Shown: positions 5,636 to 7,098 of the stretch, piece after piece | Layout of the letters: every line of letters starts with the position of its first letter | Position numbering within the stretch: position 1 is the stretch's first letter | NCBI GenBank assembly: GCA_014381105.1 | Contig: JACMIO010000028.1 | Location: forward strand, 1 to 7,098 | Reading direction: 5' to 3' | DNA: 7,098 nucleotides | Origin: a bacterium | GTDB taxonomy: Archaea; Thermoproteota; Nitrososphaeria; Nitrososphaerales; Nitrososphaeraceae | Notes under the pieces: generated by a model | The model's database searches: none | What the model was told of the DNA's origin: nothing | Seen by the model: only the letters and a program-made list of their open reading frames with translations | Translations under genes and position numbers: made by a program

Positions 5636-5657
5636 CATGAGCGATGTGCATTGAGTT

Positions 5658-6212
5658 ATGGAACAAAAAATAGAAACTACATCAAAAATGTTGATAGTAT
5701 ATTGCACATTTGCGGGACTGATATCAGCTATGATAATTTCGGGATTGCTAGAAGTTATAGACTTTGCATCAGGTACACCAAGCGGAACTTTTTTTGCAGT
5801 AATAGGATTATCACTAGGTTTTAACGATCCCGCCTCCGCTCAATACGTTGGAATGGGACTACACACATTGACTGGTACTGTTGCTGGCAACATATTTGGA
5901 CAAGTAGCACTATTCTGGAAAAAACTAATTCCATACAAGGTGAAAACTGGAATATATCTTGGTTTAGTGCTCGGGATATCTTTGTGGGCAGTATTGTTCG
6001 TTCCATTAGCAACATTTGGAATTCAACCTAAATTAGATGCATTAATGATCACAGAGACTAGTCCCTACGCTAGCTCTATAGCAAATCACTTTGCCGGACT
6101 GTACTATTTCGTATTAGTAGCATCATTACTATTCCATCTAGTCTATGGCGCCGTCTTTGGACTATTAGCAGGAAGAATGACAGGAGTAAAGCTCTCGACG
6201 AGAAAACAATAG
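5658..6212 (+). CDS. Polytopic membrane protein with duplicated H-x3-G-x3-G-x3-G motif, function unknown
   Basis: The 184-residue protein has four or five predicted membrane segments (about 11-31, 42-54, 62-86, 97-120 and 147-172) and a short basic C-terminus (KLSTRKQ). The motif H-x3-G-x3-G-x3-G occurs twice, at H69/G73/G77/G81 and at H160/G164/G168/G172, each within a membrane helix. This suggests an internal duplication or two matching glycine-zipper helices with a buried histidine. H144, D35 and D57 are further polar residues at membrane edges. I do not recognise a named family with certainty; a distant CbtA-like or DUF-type integral membrane protein is possible. It lies 251 bp after cbtA but has its own promoter, so a link to cobalt is suggestive only. 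ATG at 5658 fits the TATA spacing. A metal, proton or heme-related role is speculation. Confidence 0.78.
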   Translation: MEQKIETTSKMLIVYCTFAGLISAMIISGLLEVIDFASGTPSGTFFAVIGLSLGFNDPASAQYVGMGLHTLTGTVAGNIFGQVALFWKKLIPYKVKTGIYLGLVLGISLWAVLFVPLATFGIQPKLDALMITETSPYASSIANHFAGLYYFVLVASLLFHLVYGAVFGLLAGRMTGVKLSTRKQ

Positions 6213-6240
6213 AATAATAGGATTTTTGTCAATTATCCCC

Positions 6241-6248
6241 TTTTAATT
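6241..6248 (+). promoter_or_regulatory. TATA-like element of the SDR gene
   Basis: ttttaatt is centred about 27 nt before the ATG at 6272, matching the spacing seen at the other promoters of this window and predicting a leaderless transcript. Confidence 0.45.
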
Positions 6249-6271
6249 GAAATAAAGAGTGAAATGACTTC

Positions 6272-7098
6272 ATGAAACTGCTAATAAATGAGATGGACGC
6301 AAATACCCTAGATACGAACAGGCTAACTATTGGTACTAACAATAGTATCGATTCAAACAAGCAAAAGAAAATTAGGGTTCTAGTCTCTGGAGCAAGTGGA
6401 TTCATTGGACAGAGACTTGTGAGAAGGCTACTGATTTCACCTAGCACAACAAACTGGAGCATAAGATGTATGACAAGAAAACCCCATTCATTTTCCAGAT
6501 ATTTTCATGGCAGAGACAATTTGGAATTGGTGCAAGCTGATGCTCAAAACTATAGCGAATTAGTAAAGGCGTTAACTGGCGTTGATGTTGCTTTTTATCT
6601 TATCCACTCGATGGAAGGATCTTCAAAGGAATGGAAAAAATTCGCTGAGCGCGACAGAGTTGCTGCAAAAAATTTTGCTAAAGCAGTGAATGAAGCAGGC
6701 GTATTGAGAGTTATTTATCTTGGGGGCTTGACAAATGCACCGCAACAAGAACTATCCAAACATATGCGAAGTAGAATGGAGGTAGGTGAAATTCTAAAAA
6801 AATCAAACGCTGCTGTTACGATATTTAGAGCAGCTGTCATTTTGGGACAAGGCGGAGGATCTTTTCAAATGTTGCAATACCTTGTAGAAAGATTACCATT
6901 GATGGTATGTCCAAAATGGGTTCTGACCAAATGCCAACCCATTGCGGTTGATGACGTAGTAGAATATTTGGTGCGATCTATAGAAACGAATGAAACAATT
7001 TCCAAAACATTCGATATCGGCGGAGCGGAGATACTCACTTACTTGGATATGATGCGACGTTATGGTAATAACCTCAAAAAATCAATCAAAATTATCAT
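6272..7098 (+). CDS. Atypical SDR, NAD(P)-dependent epimerase/NmrA-like protein (3' end outside window)
   Basis: The frame is open from ATG 6272 to the window end and gives 275 residues without a stop. A Rossmann nucleotide-binding motif is at 39-46 (SGASGFIG, the GxxGxxG pattern with G40, G43 and G46). Residues 107-114 (AFYLIHSM), the helix ERDRVAAKNFAKAV (126-139), VIYLGGL (147-153), SKHMRSRMEVGEIL (162-175) and QPIAVDDVVEYL (222-233) together match the extended, atypical SDR group often annotated as nucleoside-diphosphate-sugar epimerase or NAD(P)H-binding protein. The YxxxK catalytic pair of classical SDRs is not evident; H112 and S113 replace the usual Ser/Tyr region, so the reaction is uncertain. 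Residues 1-33 form a polar N-terminal extension before the first beta strand; a start further in would need a GTG or TTG, but TATA spacing supports 6272. The family often carries a C-terminal DUF2867-type domain, which would be beyond the window. Confidence 0.85.
   Translation, partial: MKLLINEMDANTLDTNRLTIGTNNSIDSNKQKKIRVLVSGASGFIGQRLVRRLLISPSTTNWSIRCMTRKPHSFSRYFHGRDNLELVQADAQNYSELVKALTGVDVAFYLIHSMEGSSKEWKKFAERDRVAAKNFAKAVNEAGVLRVIYLGGLTNAPQQELSKHMRSRMEVGEILKKSNAAVTIFRAAVILGQGGGSFQMLQYLVERLPLMVCPKWVLTKCQPIAVDDVVEYLVRSIETNETISKTFDIGGAEILTYLDMMRRYGNNLKKSIKII

Larger units (their letters stand above)
5407..5657. other. Intergenic region between cbtA and the next membrane protein
   Basis: No gene is evident in these 251 bp; the longest ATG reading is 16 codons. 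The left end has a T-rich terminator-like tract and the right end a promoter with direct repeats. The middle (about 5450-5590) shows no tRNA fold or snoRNA-like C/D boxes that I can recognise. Confidence 0.5.

Noticed and set aside
6229..6462. 77-residue minus-strand open frame over the start of the SDR gene
   Set aside because: It is the complement of the SDR coding sequence with its Rossmann motif and has no recognisable features.

Overview
The window looks like an AT-rich archaeal chromosome segment, most likely from Nitrososphaerota (Thaumarchaeota), perhaps the soil ammonia-oxidiser lineage that includes Nitrososphaera and Nitrosocosmicus. That assignment is an inference from four things: TATA-type promoters placed about 25-30 nt before start codons (largely leaderless transcripts), frequent TTG and GTG starts, a DUF4443-type regulator, and a CbtB/CbtA pair of the kind found in these archaea. 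No rRNA, tRNA, CRISPR array or insertion sequence is visible.

Left part (1-2024, + strand). The window opens inside a repetitive, very basic protein whose last 119 residues are present; it has two identical 39-bp tandem repeats followed by three 18-residue repeats. After a 216-bp intergenic stretch comes a probable two-gene operon. The first gene is a medium-chain dehydrogenase/reductase (MDR) that keeps the structural-zinc cysteines but lacks the catalytic-zinc ligands, and whose active-site motifs resemble enoyl-CoA reductases/carboxylases. The second, 14 nt later, is a small beta-carbonic-anhydrase-like protein.

Middle part (2131-4320, - strand). Three genes follow: a single-domain cupin, a translational-GTPase-like protein whose G domain has lost the P-loop (a pseudo-GTPase with EF-Tu domain 2 and 3 features), and a winged-helix DUF4443 regulator. 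The regulator is divergent from the cobalt genes, and the 121-bp region between them carries one related inverted repeat at each promoter.

Right part (4442-7098, + strand). cbtB and cbtA encode a predicted cobalt uptake system (a one-TM protein with a His-rich tail plus a multi-TM partner). Next comes a separately promoted four- or five-TM protein with the motif H-x3-G-x3-G-x3-G in two of its membrane segments. The window ends inside an atypical SDR (NmrA/epimerase-like) gene.

The most coherent picture is a metal (cobalt) acquisition module with its own regulator beside general metabolic genes. The least explained elements are the pseudo-GTPase, the repeat protein, the duplicated-motif membrane protein and the pairing of a carboxylase-like reductase with a carbonic-anhydrase-like protein.
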